Shown in pieces: positions 1-7,991 of a stretch of 64,000 nucleotides of DNA. Source of the stretch: Cellulomonas sp. SG140 (GTDB taxonomy: Bacteria; Actinomycetota; Actinomycetes; Actinomycetales; Cellulomonadaceae). Made by a program: the position numbers and the translations under genes. The first letter of the stretch is position 1; the number at the start of each line of letters is the position of its first letter. The stretch lies in contig NZ_JANZLA010000003.1 of assembly GCF_025770785.1 (NCBI RefSeq), positions 186,001 to 250,000 on the forward strand. Reading direction: 5' to 3'. Under the pieces are notes generated by a model. That model did no database searches. It saw only the letters and a list, made by a program, of their open reading frames with translations, and was not told the origin of the DNA.

Positions 1-233
1 ACTCGATCGCGTCGATGGCCGGTGCGCTCGCCGCAGGCTTGGGTGGTGGCCCGGCCGTGCCGACCGAGTGGCTGGAGCAGGTCGAGCACGCCAGCCGGAT
101 CGACGTGCGGGCGACCGGGCGGCTCATGGCCGACGTCGTGACGGAGCTGGTCGGCGCCGATGCCCGCCGGGCGTCGGAGCGCGCCGCGCGGCTGTCCGCG
201 TTGGTGGCGCAGCCAGCGGGGGAGCGCCCGTGA
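1..233 (+). CDS. ADP-ribosylglycohydrolase family protein, C-terminal fragment (5' end outside window)
   Basis: The reading frame is open from the first complete codon and ends with TGA at 231-233. The first visible residues, SIASMAGALAAGLGG, match what follows the last metal-binding DTDS motif of ADP-ribosylglycohydrolases, where an alanine/glycine-rich helix packs against the dinuclear Mg site. The family removes ADP-ribose, or sometimes other ribosyl groups, by hydrolysing N- or O-glycosidic bonds. Only about 77 C-terminal residues are visible, so the substrate cannot be judged. The stop overlaps the GTG start of the next gene, also an ADP-ribosylglycohydrolase, so the two are paralogues in one operon. 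Confidence 0.8.
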   Translation, partial: SIASMAGALAAGLGGGPAVPTEWLEQVEHASRIDVRATGRLMADVVTELVGADARRASERAARLSALVAQPAGERP

Positions 234-1585
234 GACTGACCTGGGCACAGCCGGAGGACCTCCTCGCGCACGAGCTGGTCCAGTCGCAGGCCGAGGGCAA
301 GGACGTGTCCGCCGTGCGCGACCGCTGGGTGGCCGCTGGGGGTGATCCGACCCCCACCGCGTCCGGGGCCTCCGACGGCCCCCGACTGCAGCCGCTGCGG
401 CCGCTCGCCGGCGCCCTGCTCGACGAGCTGGACGCGACGCCCGCGCCGCCGGATCCGGCACAGCCGGACGGGTGGGCCGACCTCGCGGCGATCCTCGGGT
501 CGGTTGCCGACGAGCAGCCGGGGCCCGACCTCGGCGTCCGGCTGGCGGGGGCGTGGACGGGCCGGGCCGCGGGATGCGTGCTCGGCAAGCCCGTGGAGAA
601 GATCCCGCGGCAGGGCATCGAGGCGATCCTGCGGTCCACCGGCCGCTGGCCGCTGGACCGGTACTTCACGGCGGCAGGTCTGCCGGACGACGTGGCGGCC
701 CGGTGGCCCTGGAACCGGCGCAGCGCGCCGACGAGCCTGGAGGAGAACATCGCCGGGGCACCCGAGGACGACGACCTCAACTTCCCGATGCTGGCGCTGC
801 TGCTGCTCGAGCGGCACGGCTCCGGGTTCAGCACGGAGGACGTCGCGCAGCTGTGGCTCGACCAGCTTCCGGCCGGACGCGTGTTCACCGCGGAGCGGGC
901 CGCCTACCGCAACCTCCTCGAGGCGTACCCGGTGCCGGAGACGGCCCGACGGCGCAACCCGTTCCGGGAGTGGATCGGCGCGTTGATCCGCGCCGACGTG
1001 TACGGCTGGACCAACCCGGGACAGCCCCTGCGTGCCGCCGAGCTGGCCTGGCGCGACGCACGGCTCAGCCACACCCGCAACGGGCTGTACGGGGCGATGT
1101 GGGCGGCGGCGCTGGGGTCGGCAGCCATGGTGGCCGACTCGGTGGAGTCCGTCCTGGACACCGCCTCCCGCGTCGTCCCGCCGGCGAGCGCGCTGGCGGA
1201 CGCGATCGAGCTCGGTCGCCGAGCGGGCCGTGACGCGGACACCCTCGTCGACGGGCTCGACGAGCTGCACGCGCGGTACGGCGGGCTGCACTGGGTGCAC
1301 GTCCTGCCCAACGCCGCGACCATCGCGTTCGCCCTCGAGCGCGGTCAGGGGCGGTTCGGGGACAGCGTGTGCGCCGCAGTGACCGCCGGGTGGGACACCG
1401 ACTCCGTCGGGGCCACCGTCGGCGCGGTCGTGGGAGCGCTGGTGGGGGTCGAGGGGATCGGGCAGCGCTGGACGGCGCCGATCGACGGGCGGATCGCCAC
1501 GTCGTTGCCCGGGGGCGAGCAGCGGATCGACGACCTCGTCGCCCGGACCGCCCGGCTCGCCCAGGACGCGGGGAGCGGTCGATGA
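230..1585 (+). CDS. ADP-ribosylglycohydrolase family protein (451 aa)
   Basis: The GTG start at 230 forms a GTGA overlap with the preceding stop; the frame stays open further upstream but that part is only a shadow of the previous gene. After about 100 N-terminal residues of unknown role, the catalytic domain starts with GCVLGKPVE near residues 116-123. The acidic cluster PEDDDLNF (178-185) stands where the family usually has TDDT, and GWDTDS (387-392) is the C-terminal metal motif. The dinuclear metal site therefore looks complete, although the protein is longer than typical 300-350 aa members. Its place beside a ribokinase suggests it frees a ribosyl or other pentosyl group from a small-molecule conjugate; this is inference. 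Confidence 0.85.
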   Translation: MRLTWAQPEDLLAHELVQSQAEGKDVSAVRDRWVAAGGDPTPTASGASDGPRLQPLRPLAGALLDELDATPAPPDPAQPDGWADLAAILGSVADEQPGPDLGVRLAGAWTGRAAGCVLGKPVEKIPRQGIEAILRSTGRWPLDRYFTAAGLPDDVAARWPWNRRSAPTSLEENIAGAPEDDDLNFPMLALLLLERHGSGFSTEDVAQLWLDQLPAGRVFTAERAAYRNLLEAYPVPETARRRNPFREWIGALIRADVYGWTNPGQPLRAAELAWRDARLSHTRNGLYGAMWAAALGSAAMVADSVESVLDTASRVVPPASALADAIELGRRAGRDADTLVDGLDELHARYGGLHWVHVLPNAATIAFALERGQGRFGDSVCAAVTAGWDTDSVGATVGAVVGALVGVEGIGQRWTAPIDGRIATSLPGGEQRIDDLVARTARLAQDAGSGR

Positions 1586-2484
1586 GCGGACGGGTCGTGG
1601 TGGTCGGCTCGGCGAACGTCGACCTCGTCGTCGACGTGGCGCGGCACCCGTCGCCGGGGGAGACCGTGCTCGGTGGCGCTCTGCGCCGCAGCCCCGGCGG
1701 CAAGGGCGCCAACCAGGCGGTGGCCGCCGCCCGAGCCGGAGGCGCGACGACGTCGTTCGTCGGCGCGGTCGGTCAGGACGACGCCGCCGAGCTCCTGCTC
1801 GGGTCGCTGCGCGATGCAGGCGTGACCACCGACACGGTCCAGCGGGTCGACGTACCGACCGGCACGGCGCTGATCACCGTCACGCCCGACGGCGAGAACA
1901 CGATCGTCGTGGCGGCCGGCGCGAACGCACGCGTCAGCCTGGTAGCCGCTGCCGCGACGGCCGTGGCGGGGGCGGACGTCGTCCTGGCCCAGCTCGAGAT
2001 CCCGCTCGAGGCGGTGCTCGCCGCTGCTCGGGCACGCAGACCGGGGTCCGTGCTCGTCCTGAACGCGGCACCGTCGCGTCCGCTGCCTGACGAGCTCTGG
2101 GCGGCGCTCGACGTACTGGTGGTCAACGAGCACGAGGCTGTCGACCTCGGTCACCCTGCGGTCGACGTCGACGCCGCCGTGGAGCTCCTGCTCGCGAAGG
2201 TGCCGACGGTCGTGGTGACCATGGGGGAGCGGGGCGCCCTGGTCGCGCGACGCGGCACCGCGGTGGTTCGCGTGCCCTCGATCGAGGTCGAGCCCGTCGA
2301 CGCCACCGGTGCCGGCGACACGTTCTGCGGCGTCCTGGCCGCACGCCTCGCCGACGGTGACGACGTCGTCGCCGCGGTCCGGACGGCCACGGTGGCCGGA
2401 GCCCTGGCGGTGACCCGCCACGGCGCGCAGCCGGGGGTACCGGCGGCGGCCGAGGTCGACGCGACCCTGGCGGCGCTCGCATGA
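1582..2484 (+). CDS. rbsK: Ribokinase / PfkB-family sugar kinase
   Basis: A 300-residue PfkB-family kinase starting at ATG 1582, overlapping the previous stop by four bases. The N-terminal GSANVDLVVDV strand, the substrate loop GGKGANQA (39-46) and the C-terminal DATGAGD signature (240-246, catalytic base Asp246) are all intact and ribokinase-like. The enzyme would phosphorylate ribose or a related pentose in the cytoplasm. Coupled to the two upstream ADP-ribosylglycohydrolases, it would trap the sugar they release. A related sugar or sugar-acid substrate cannot be excluded, because PfkB family members differ mostly in residues that cannot be read reliably by eye. Confidence 0.88.
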   Translation: MSGRVVVVGSANVDLVVDVARHPSPGETVLGGALRRSPGGKGANQAVAAARAGGATTSFVGAVGQDDAAELLLGSLRDAGVTTDTVQRVDVPTGTALITVTPDGENTIVVAAGANARVSLVAAAATAVAGADVVLAQLEIPLEAVLAAARARRPGSVLVLNAAPSRPLPDELWAALDVLVVNEHEAVDLGHPAVDVDAAVELLLAKVPTVVVTMGERGALVARRGTAVVRVPSIEVEPVDATGAGDTFCGVLAARLADGDDVVAAVRTATVAGALAVTRHGAQPGVPAAAEVDATLAALA

Positions 2485-4508
2485 GCGACACCGTCGACCC
2501 TCTCGTCCCGCGGCCGATCGACCTGCCGACCGCCGTCGACCTGCACGGACCGCTCACCGCCGAGCTGGTCGACCGGATGGACGACGCCAAGATCTTCGCC
2601 GCACCCGACCGGGAGGACGCGGTCGCGGCGTGGCGGGCCCGCCTGACCGAGTGGCGTGCGGCGTCACGTGACCGGATCGGCTACGACGGGCGGATCTACG
2701 ACGAGCCGGGCGCCGCGTGGGCGGCCCGCTGCCACGCGGTCGCCCAGGTGTGGCTGTGGGACGAGCTGCTCTACGACGCCGAGGCGGCCACCTTCACCCC
2801 TGACCGGTTCCTCGCCGACGCACGGGAGCGGTTCGGCGGCCTCGACGCCGTCGTGCTGTGGCACGCCTACCCCGTGATCGGCGTCGACGAGCGCAACCAG
2901 TGGGACTGGTACCGCGACGTCCCCGGCTTGCGGACGTTGGTCGACCAGCTGCACCACGCCGGCCTGCGCGTGTTCGTCGACTACAACCCGTGGGACGTCG
3001 GGACGCGTCGGGCCGGTGACGACCTCGACGAGCTCGCCTCGCTGGTCGCCGACCTGGACGCCGACGGCGTCTTCCTGGACACCCTCCGGAAGGCGGATCC
3101 GGAGCTGGTGGAGGCGTTGCGAGGCGTGCGACCCGGGATCGTGCTGGAGGGCGAGTCGAAGCTCGCGGTGGAGCGGATCGGTGACCACGCGACGTCGTGG
3201 GCCCAGTTCTTCGCCGACTCCGCCGTGCCCGGGGTGCTGCGCGCGCACTGGTTCGAACGGCGCCACATGCAGCACCACACCCGACGCTGGCACCGAGACC
3301 ACGCCGAGGAGCTGCAGTCGGCCTGGCTCAACGGCGTCGGGGTGATGGTCTGGGAGGTCGTGTTCGGTGTCTGGGTGGGATGGAACCCGCGCGACGCCGC
3401 CACCGCTCGCCGGATGCTCACGGTGCAGCGAGCGACCGACGAGCTCCTGCTGCGCGGCGACTGGACCCCCTTGGCGCCGCTCGCGACGCAGGCCCCCGGC
3501 GTGCACGCCTCTCGGTTCGCCCTCGACGGGGTCGAGCTGTGGGCACTGGTCAACCGCGGGCAGCACGACGTCACGGGCGCCGTGCTGCCCCCCGGGACCG
3601 ACGGGACGGTGGTGGACCTCACAGCCGCTCCCGACCACGACCAGACGGCCGGCGGTGAGCACGTGCAGCTGCCCGCTGAGGGCATCGCCGCGGTCCTGGT
3701 CCTTCGGCCGGGCGCACCCGAGCCGTCGTGGCTGCCGGACCTGCGTGCGGCGATGCGAGGCCTCGATCACGTGCCCGACGCCCGGTTCCGGCACCGCGTC
3801 GCCGGCCGGGTCGGGACGACGGCGCCACCGGTCACGAACGGCGCGGCGATCGAGGGGGAGACGGTGGTGGTCCCGGCAGGCCCGTGGGTGCTCACGGTCC
3901 GGTACCGGGCGCGTGAGACGGGCATGTACCAGGGCGCGCCGTACGTCGACGAGTGGAAGCCCTTGCCGCCCCGCCTGCACGACCCGCGGACCCTGCAACG
4001 GGACGGCGTCCAGGACGCACCCGTCGCCGTGGGTGCCGACGAGGTGAGCAACCGGGAGTTCGCTCGGTTCCTCGAGGCGACCGGCTACCGGCCGGCCACC
4101 CCGAACCGGTTCCTGCTCCACTGGTCCGACGGTCGGCCCGTCCCTGGCCACGAGGACGATCCGGTGGTGCACGTCGACCTGGCGGACGCGCGCGCCTACT
4201 GCGCGTGGCGAGGCGGGCGGCTGCCGACGGAGGACGAGTGGCAGCTCGCGGCGCACACCGGCCGCCTGCGGCGCCGGGCGCCCCTGGTGTGGAACTGGAC
4301 GGACAGCGAGCACACGGACGGGCGAACGCGGTTCGCGATGCTCAAGGGCGGTGCCGACCACCTCGCGCAGGGCTCCGACTGGTACTTCGACGGCGGACCC
4401 CAGCCGCCGGAGGTCACGGCGAAGCTGCTGCTGCCCGGCCTGGGCCTGGCCCGGAGCCGGTGGATCGGCTTCCGTTGTGCGTGGGTGATCCAGGAGGAGC
4501 GACCATGA
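2481..4508 (+). CDS. Glycosidase-like barrel protein fused to a degenerate FGE-sulfatase (SUMF1-type) domain
   Basis: This 675-residue protein overlaps the ribokinase stop by four bases. Roughly residues 1-400 read like a (beta/alpha)8 glycoside-hydrolase fold: alternating strands and helices, FVDYNPWDVG, DGVFLDTLRKADPE and VLEGESK, all with the acidic strand ends typical of such barrels. A beta-rich segment follows. From about residue 500 an FGE-sulfatase fold is clear (VGADEVSNREFARFLEATGY, AYCAWRGGRLPTEDEWQLAA, and terminal WIGFRCAW). The CxxxxC copper/cysteine pair needed for formylglycine generation is absent and only the structural Cys of GFRC remains. It is therefore unlikely to mature sulfatases, and a sugar- or ligand-binding role is more plausible. 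There is no signal peptide. Overall function unknown. Confidence 0.75.
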   Translation: MSDTVDPLVPRPIDLPTAVDLHGPLTAELVDRMDDAKIFAAPDREDAVAAWRARLTEWRAASRDRIGYDGRIYDEPGAAWAARCHAVAQVWLWDELLYDAEAATFTPDRFLADARERFGGLDAVVLWHAYPVIGVDERNQWDWYRDVPGLRTLVDQLHHAGLRVFVDYNPWDVGTRRAGDDLDELASLVADLDADGVFLDTLRKADPELVEALRGVRPGIVLEGESKLAVERIGDHATSWAQFFADSAVPGVLRAHWFERRHMQHHTRRWHRDHAEELQSAWLNGVGVMVWEVVFGVWVGWNPRDAATARRMLTVQRATDELLLRGDWTPLAPLATQAPGVHASRFALDGVELWALVNRGQHDVTGAVLPPGTDGTVVDLTAAPDHDQTAGGEHVQLPAEGIAAVLVLRPGAPEPSWLPDLRAAMRGLDHVPDARFRHRVAGRVGTTAPPVTNGAAIEGETVVVPAGPWVLTVRYRARETGMYQGAPYVDEWKPLPPRLHDPRTLQRDGVQDAPVAVGADEVSNREFARFLEATGYRPATPNRFLLHWSDGRPVPGHEDDPVVHVDLADARAYCAWRGGRLPTEDEWQLAAHTGRLRRRAPLVWNWTDSEHTDGRTRFAMLKGGADHLAQGSDWYFDGGPQPPEVTAKLLLPGLGLARSRWIGFRCAWVIQEERP

Positions 4509-5713
4509 GCGCGCCGCACGACCGTCCGCGGGGACCGTTGTCGGACCTACGAGTGGTGGACGCCTCCACCCTGTTCGCCGGGCCGATGGCGGCCATGCAC
4601 CTGGGCGACCTGGGCGCCGACGTGGTCAAGGTGGAGCACCCGCGCAAACCGGATCCGTCCCGCGGCCACGGGGTCGCCAAGGACGGCGTCAACCTCTGGT
4701 GGAAGACCCTGGGCCGCAACAAGGCGACGGTCACCGCCGACCTGTCCCGGCCCGGCGGCCGTGAGGTCTTCCTCGCCCTGGCTCGTACCTCGGACGTCGT
4801 CATCGAGAACTTCCGGCCCGGCACGCTCGAACGCTGGGACCTCGGGTACGACGTGCTCGCCGCGGAGAACCCGCGCCTCGTCCTCGCGAGGGTGACCGGC
4901 TTCGGCCAGATAGGGCCTTACCGCAACCGCCCCGGTTTCGGCACGCTGGCGGAGGCGATGTCCGGCTTCGCGGCGCTGACCGGCGAGCCGGACGGACCGC
5001 CGACACTTCCCCCGTTCGGGCTCGCCGACGGGATCGCGTCTCTGGCCTGCGCCTACGCGGTGATGGTGGCGCTGCACGACCGCGAACGGACCGGCCGAGG
5101 CCAGCAGGTCGACCTGGCGATCATCGAGCCGATCCTGGCGATGCTCGGCCCGCAGATCACGCGGTGGGACCAGCTCGGCACGATCCAGGCCCGCACAGGC
5201 AACCGCTCGTCCAACAACGCGCCGCGCAACACGTACCGCACGGCGGACGACCGCTGGGTCGCGGTGTCCACGTCGGCGCAGTCCGTCGCCGAGCGGGTCG
5301 TGCAGCTGGTCGGCCACCCGGAGCTCACCGCGCAGCCGTGGTTCGCGTCGGGCGCGTCCCGCGCGGAGCACGCGGACGAGCTGGACGCGGTGGTCGGAGG
5401 CTGGATCCGGCAGCGGACCCGTGACGAGGTCGCCGCGGCCTTCGAGGCGGCCGACGCCGCGGTCGCTCCCATCTACGACGCCCACGACATCGTCGACGAC
5501 CCGCAGTTCCGCGCCCTCGGGACGATCCACGAGATCGACGACCCGGAGCTGGGACGGATGAAGATGCAGGGCCCGCTGTTCCGGCTGTCGGACGCGGACG
5601 CCGTGATCGCCCACACCGGACGGCCGCACGGCGCCGACACCGATGCGGTGCTCCACGACCTCGGCTTCTCCGACGAGCGCATCGCCGAGCTGCGGTCGGA
5701 CGGTGCGATATGA
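4505..5713 (+). CDS. CaiB/BaiF family (class III) CoA-transferase
   Basis: A 402-residue protein from ATG 4505, which overlaps the previous stop (ATGA). Class III features are clear: VVDASTLFAGPMAAMHLGDLGADVVKVE at the N-terminus (first 20 residues diagnostic), RNKATVTADL near 71, ENFRPGTLERWDLGY near 101-115, and Asp175 in GLADGIASL, matching the aspartate that carries the acyl anhydride in formyl-CoA transferase. It would move CoA from a donor thioester to a carboxylic acid. With the CitE-like lyase immediately downstream, the expected logic is activation of a hydroxy-acid followed by C-C cleavage of its CoA ester. The acid is unknown. Confidence 0.92.
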   Translation: MSAPHDRPRGPLSDLRVVDASTLFAGPMAAMHLGDLGADVVKVEHPRKPDPSRGHGVAKDGVNLWWKTLGRNKATVTADLSRPGGREVFLALARTSDVVIENFRPGTLERWDLGYDVLAAENPRLVLARVTGFGQIGPYRNRPGFGTLAEAMSGFAALTGEPDGPPTLPPFGLADGIASLACAYAVMVALHDRERTGRGQQVDLAIIEPILAMLGPQITRWDQLGTIQARTGNRSSNNAPRNTYRTADDRWVAVSTSAQSVAERVVQLVGHPELTAQPWFASGASRAEHADELDAVVGGWIRQRTRDEVAAAFEAADAAVAPIYDAHDIVDDPQFRALGTIHEIDDPELGRMKMQGPLFRLSDADAVIAHTGRPHGADTDAVLHDLGFSDERIAELRSDGAI

Positions 5714-6543
5714 CCGGCGTCGTGGTGACGCTCCTCTACGCGCCAGCCGATCGGCCCGACCTCGTCACCAAGGCGCTGCGCTCGGTCGCCGACGTCGTCG
5801 TGCTCGACCTGGAGGACGCCGTCGCGCCGGCCCACAAGGCCGCCGCGCGTGACACGGTGCGCGAGGCGGTGGCGAACGCCGACCGTTCGGTCCAGGTCCG
5901 GGTGAACGCGCCGGGTACGCCGTGGTACGAGGGCGACATCGAGCTGCTGGCCTCGTTGCGGGCCGACCTCGGGGTGCGGCTGCCCAAGGTCGAGGTCCCC
6001 GAGCAGGTGGTCGACGCGGCCCGCCGCCTGCCCGCCCGGCCCTTGCACCTGCTCGTCGAGACCGCCCTCGGCGTCGAACGTGCCTTCGACGTGGCGAGCG
6101 CCGACCCCGCGGTGGCCTCGCTCGGCCTGGGCGAGGCGGACCTGCGCTCCGACCTGCGCTGCACCTCCGACGAGGGTCTCGCCCTCGCCCGCGCACGCAT
6201 CGTGCTGGCCGCGCGGGCCGCCGGTCTGCCGTCCCCCGCCATGTCGGTGTACCCGCACGTCAGCGACCTCGAGGGCCTGCGTGAGTCGTGCACGGCGGGC
6301 CGGCGGCTCGGCTTCTGCGGTCGTGCGGCGATCCACCCCGCGCAGCTCGACGTGATCCGGAGCGCCTTCGCCCCGACACCTGAGGAGGTCGTGCAGGCCC
6401 AGCGGGTGGTCGACCGGATCGGGACCGCGACGGCCGCCGGCGTCGGCGCGCTGGTCCTGGCGGACGGCACGTTCCTCGACGTCGCGATGCTGGAGCAGGC
6501 CAGGTTCGTGCTCGCGCTGGCGTCCGCGACCGCGCACGAGTAG
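5710..6543 (+). CDS. CitE/HpcH-type CoA ester lyase (citrate lyase beta-subunit family)
   Basis: A 277-residue member of the HpcH/HpaI aldolase and citrate lyase beta superfamily, joined to the CoA-transferase by an ATGA overlap. Visible landmarks are VVLDLEDAVAP (31-40), the substrate Arg in VRVNAPGTPW (64), the metal ligand Glu117 in LLVETALG and the acidic LGLGEADLRSDL near 138-149. Family members cleave malyl-CoA, citramalyl-CoA, or beta-hydroxyacyl-CoA analogues, or act as thioesterases. There are no citrate lyase alpha or gamma genes, so citrate lyase itself is excluded. It is the last gene of the operon; an opposing gene begins its 3' end 84 bases on. Confidence 0.88.
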   Translation: MTGVVVTLLYAPADRPDLVTKALRSVADVVVLDLEDAVAPAHKAAARDTVREAVANADRSVQVRVNAPGTPWYEGDIELLASLRADLGVRLPKVEVPEQVVDAARRLPARPLHLLVETALGVERAFDVASADPAVASLGLGEADLRSDLRCTSDEGLALARARIVLAARAAGLPSPAMSVYPHVSDLEGLRESCTAGRRLGFCGRAAIHPAQLDVIRSAFAPTPEEVVQAQRVVDRIGTATAAGVGALVLADGTFLDVAMLEQARFVLALASATAHE

Positions 6544-6627
6544 CGCTCCGAGGACGAGCGGACCAAGCCGGGCGGCCGTGCCACGGAGCGTCCGGGCCCG
6601 TCCCGGCGGGGCGGATTTCGCGCCGGG

Positions 6628-7584
6628 CTACGCGACCGGGAGCCGTCGGGCCGCGAACGTGGCGCGGTAGTCCAGGGGCGGTACGCCGACCGCCGCTCGG
6701 AAGTGGTGCCGCAGCAGCGAGCCCGAACCGAAGCCGCATGCGCGAGCCACCGCCTCGATGTCCTGGTCGGTCTCCTCGAGCAGCTCCCGAGCCCGCTGGA
6801 CGCGTTGGGCGGTCAGCCACCGCGCCGGCGTGGTGCCCGTCTGCGCCACGAAGCGCCGGGCGAACGTTCGCGGAGACGCCAGGGCACGGGCCGCCAGGGA
6901 CGCGACGCTGTGCGGCTCGGCGAGGTTGGCCTCGGCCCAGGCCAGCACGTCGCGGAGCGCATCGTCGTCGCACTCCGGGACGGGCGCCACGATGTACTGG
7001 CGTTGTCCGCCGTCGCGTTGGGGCGGGACCACCATGCGCCGCGCGATCGTGTTGGCGACGCCGGCGCCGAGCTCCTGGCGCACCACGTGCAGGCACGCGT
7101 CGATGCCGGCGGCCGTGCCCGCGCTGGTCACCACCTGGCCGTCGTCCACGTAGAGCACGTCCGGGTCCACGTCGACCGTCGGGTACCGCTCGGCGAGCTC
7201 TCGGGCGTACCTCCAGTGCGTGGTGGCGCGCCGACCGTCGAGGACGCCGGCTGCGGCGAGCACGAACACCCCGGAGCAGACGGACAGCAGGCGGGTGCCG
7301 CGCGCATGTGCGGCCCGGACCGCCCGGAGCGGCCGCTCGTCGTAGTGGCCGATCGTGGCGGCCGGGATCGTCAGCAGGTCGACGTCCTCGAGATCGGCCA
7401 GGCTGTGGGTGACCTCCACCCGCACGCCGACCGCAGTGTCGACGCGGGGCCGGGCAGCGGCGATCCGCAGGTCGAACGACGGAACTCCCTCGTCGGTGCG
7501 GTCGATGCCGAAGACCTCGCAGACCACTCCGAACTCGAACATCGCCAGTCCGTCGACCAGCAGCACACCAACGGTACGGAGCAT
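6628..7584 (-). CDS. GlxA-family transcriptional regulator (DJ-1/PfpI domain plus AraC-type HTH)
   Basis: A 318-residue two-domain protein. Residues about 1-180 form a DJ-1/PfpI-like amidotransferase fold (VGVLLVDGLAMFEFGVVCEV; LLSVCSGVFVLAAAG with the elbow cysteine; VVTSAGTAAGIDACLHVV). Residues about 210-310 form an AraC/XylS DNA-binding domain (SPRTFARRFVAQTGTTPARW, then ELLEETDQDIEAVARACGFG). Such regulators sense small metabolites through the N-terminal domain and usually activate neighbouring catabolic genes. The only divergent candidate target is a small membrane ORF at 7675, and paired GGCAGGA-like elements lie between them. Confidence 0.9.
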   Translation of the reverse strand: MLRTVGVLLVDGLAMFEFGVVCEVFGIDRTDEGVPSFDLRIAAARPRVDTAVGVRVEVTHSLADLEDVDLLTIPAATIGHYDERPLRAVRAAHARGTRLLSVCSGVFVLAAAGVLDGRRATTHWRYARELAERYPTVDVDPDVLYVDDGQVVTSAGTAAGIDACLHVVRQELGAGVANTIARRMVVPPQRDGGQRQYIVAPVPECDDDALRDVLAWAEANLAEPHSVASLAARALASPRTFARRFVAQTGTTPARWLTAQRVQRARELLEETDQDIEAVARACGFGSGSLLRHHFRAAVGVPPLDYRATFAARRLPVA

Positions 7585-7594
7585 CCGGCGATGC

Positions 7595-7643
7595 TATCCG
7601 GCTTGGCAGGATATTGCGGGACAGTGTCGTTTCTGCCACTGTC
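7595..7643. promoter_or_regulatory. Candidate GlxA-type operator with oppositely oriented GGCAG elements
   Basis: Between the GlxA-type regulator and the small divergent ORF lie TTGGCAGGATA (about 7603-7613) and, on the opposite strand, GTGGCAGAAAC (about 7629-7639). They are two similar half-sites facing each other. Inverted arms GACAGTG (7620-7626) and CACTGTC (7637-7643) overlap the second one. Spaced inverted half-sites suit an AraC-type dimer. No binding data; inference from symmetry and position only. Confidence 0.35.
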
Positions 7644-7674
7644 GCGAGGCTGGCCCCGCGACCACGCTGGAGAC

Positions 7675-7962
7675 ATGTCACTCCTCCCCGTCCTGGTGTT
7701 CCTGGCTCTTCTCGTGGCGCCGCTCGTCGCCCTCGTCCGCGGGCCCGGCTGGCCGACGGCTGGCCCGAACCACCCCGACTCGGACCGGCTGCACACGGAG
7801 CGGCTCGCCGTGCAGGCGCGGTGGGGCGGGGCTCACGATGGCGACCGCACCGGTCCGGCCCGATCGTCGAAGGGTCGTGCGGAAAGCCAGCACGCGGCAC
7901 GCCGCCCGGCGCACGGCCGGACGCGTCGCATCGGCCGCCCGCTCAGGCGCCGATCAGCCTGA
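7675..7962 (+). CDS. Small hypothetical membrane-anchored protein (95 aa)
   Basis: An ORF from ATG 7675, divergent from the GlxA-type regulator. The first 24 residues (LLPVLVFLALLVAPLVALV core) form a convincing single membrane segment. The middle (PNHPDSDRLHTERLAVQARWGG) looks protein-like. The last 40 residues are arginine-rich and low in complexity, as chance GC-rich frames often are. It may be a genuine short membrane protein controlled by the neighbouring regulator, perhaps with a different C-terminus if a frameshift is present. No family recognised. Confidence 0.35.
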   Translation: MSLLPVLVFLALLVAPLVALVRGPGWPTAGPNHPDSDRLHTERLAVQARWGGAHDGDRTGPARSSKGRAESQHAARRPAHGRTRRIGRPLRRRSA

Positions 7963-7991
7963 TCCGGGCGCCGTCGTCCCGGCCGGCGAAG

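Noticed and set aside
1582-2484. The ribokinase as the missing 2-keto-3-deoxygluconate kinase for the KduI/KduD route
   Set aside because: Its substrate-loop and DATGAGD signatures are ribokinase-like, and it belongs to a distant, separately organised operon. Not excluded biochemically.
2481-4508. Sulfatase-maturing formylglycine-generating enzyme
   Set aside because: The fold is there but the catalytic CxxxxC pair is missing and no sulfatase gene is in the window.
6544-6627. Terminator between the CitE-like and GlxA-type genes
   Set aside because: CGCTCCG (6544-6550) and CGGAGCG (6584-6590) can pair, but the loop is over 30 bases; too weak to list as a terminator.
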